From Shewanella sp. OMA3-2 (GTDB taxonomy: Bacteria; Pseudomonadota; Gammaproteobacteria; Enterobacterales; Shewanellaceae), in the NCBI RefSeq assembly GCF_021513195.1, contig NZ_CP090974.1, forward strand, positions 1,252,001 to 1,316,000: a stretch of 64,000 bases of DNA, written 5' to 3'. Position numbers and translations under genes: made by a program. Positions 63,373-64,000 of this stretch are shown piece by piece; the stretch's first letter is position 1, and the number at the start of each line of letters is the position of its first letter. The notes beneath the pieces are model-generated. The model ran no database searches and had not been told where the DNA came from. It saw nothing but the letters and a program-made list of their open reading frames with translations.

Positions 63373-64000
63373 ATGAGACTCGACCGTATGACGAATAAGT
63401 TTCAAATTGCCATTTCTGATGCGCAGTCATTAGCATTAGGACGGGACAATCAATTTATTGAACCTATCCATTTAATGATGGCTCTGCTTAATCAAGATTC
63501 TGGCTCAATTCATCCATTATTAACTCAAGCGGGCATGCGTGTCAGCGCGTTACGTTCAACCCTAAGTCAAGAGTTAGAGCGCTTGCCACAAGTTGATGGT
63601 AGCGGCGGTGATGTGCAGTTATCGCAAGGTCTTATTCGTCTGTTGAATTTGTGTGACAAGCTGGCCCAGAAACGTAATGACAAATATATCTCGTCAGAGT
63701 TATTTATTCTTGCCGCACTAGAAGGTAATGATGCTTTAGCCCAAGCGTTAAAAGATGCTGGAGCGACTAAAGAGTTGATGGAAACTACCATCAAGCAAAT
63801 TCGTGGTGGCCAAAAGGTCGATGATCCTAATGCTGAAGATCAACGCCAAGCTTTGAAAAAGTACACCGTCGATTTAACTGAACGGGCAGAGCAAGGTAAA
63901 TTAGACCCTGTTATTGGTCGTGATGAGGAAATTCGTCGTACGATTCAAGTGCTGCAACGCCGTACTAAAAATAATCCGGTACTTATAGGTGAACCTGGTG
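63373..64000 (+). CDS. clpB: ATP-dependent chaperone ClpB (3' part cut by window)
   Basis: Protein disaggregase that works with DnaK. First about 209 codons are present: the Clp N-domain (residues 1-150, [20 protein letters not shown] and [12 protein letters not shown]) and the start of the first AAA+ module ([33 protein letters not shown], just before Walker A). The ATG has GGAGG 5 bases upstream. Preceded by a sigma-32 promoter. Position after rluD-pgeF is as in E. coli. Confidence 0.97.
   Translation, partial: MRLDRMTNKFQIAISDAQSLALGRDNQFIEPIHLMMALLNQDSGSIHPLLTQAGMRVSALRSTLSQELERLPQVDGSGGDVQLSQGLIRLLNLCDKLAQKRNDKYISSELFILAALEGNDALAQALKDAGATKELMETTIKQIRGGQKVDDPNAEDQRQALKKYTVDLTERAEQGKLDPVIGRDEEIRRTIQVLQRRTKNNPVLIGEPG

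Noticed and set aside
1..64000. CRISPR array, prophage, insertion sequence, toxin-antitoxin or defence system
   Set aside because: I saw no regular direct repeats with spacers, no transposase or integrase other than XerD, no phage structural genes and no known defence motifs. The gene content is core metabolism and envelope.

Overview
The window looks like a chromosomal segment of a gammaproteobacterium, almost certainly a Shewanella. The reasons are the nrfA gene next to narQ/narP without nrfB/nrfC/nrfD partners, the FbpABC iron transporter beside a class B DyP peroxidase, the tkt-epd-pgk-fba order, and proteins I recognise as close to Shewanella versions (NrfA, DyP, AroG, ZntB). Base composition and codon use look even. 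I see no insertion sequence, prophage, CRISPR array or obvious genomic island, so this is mostly core genome. Both ends cut genes: an M1 aminopeptidase lipoprotein at the left and clpB at the right.

Layout. 1-8.4 kb: envelope genes on the minus strand (M1 aminopeptidase, LpoB-type PBP activator, a COG3014-like TPR lipoprotein, a second peptide deformylase, SlyX, a WD40 lipoprotein), then fkpA, zntB and yacL. 8.5-14.6 kb: nitrogen block with narQP divergent from nrfA (NarP-type 7-2-7 heptamer in the gap), then glnK-amtB behind an NtrC/sigma-54-like promoter. 14.6-24.6 kb: small secreted protein, TPR/transglutaminase-like lipoprotein, solute-binding-like protein, aroG, an Atm1-type ABC exporter, small unknown genes, a membrane-anchored glutamate-synthase-like flavoprotein and a DUF5610 protein. 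24.6-30.4 kb: fpr, then Fur-box-preceded fbpABC and the DyP peroxidase. 30.5-34.3 kb: argR with ARG boxes, a META lipoprotein, a three-gene cluster of unknown role, and metK with Met boxes. 34.8-40.5 kb: tkt, epd, pgk, fba. 40.6-47.5 kb: MATE transporter, DUF481 outer-membrane protein, an unknown 466-residue membrane protein, a PAS protein with a ruined GGDEF domain, and a radical SAM protein. 47.6-56.2 kb: RND efflux pair, srmB, trmN, brnQ. 56.3-64 kb: xerD-dsbC-recJ, tRNA-Phe, bamD, rluD-pgeF-clpB.

Functional links. The nitrogen genes pair periplasmic nitrite reduction to ammonium with ammonium uptake and PII control. The iron block joins Fur-controlled ferric iron import with a heme peroxidase and a ferredoxin reductase. 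Several regulatory sites can be read directly: NarP heptamers, NtrC site, Fur box, ARG box, Met boxes and a near-perfect sigma-32 promoter for clpB.

I did not find a clearly new defence or mobile system. The items most worth a second look are a tRNA-Phe gene that lacks one base in its T-stem, a dispersed intergenic repeat with two copies 44 kb apart, a structured palindrome before brnQ, a catalytically dead GGDEF protein facing an unknown membrane protein, a promoter-like -10 abutting the tkt terminator, and a hairpin between pgk and fba whose T-run points to the antisense strand.
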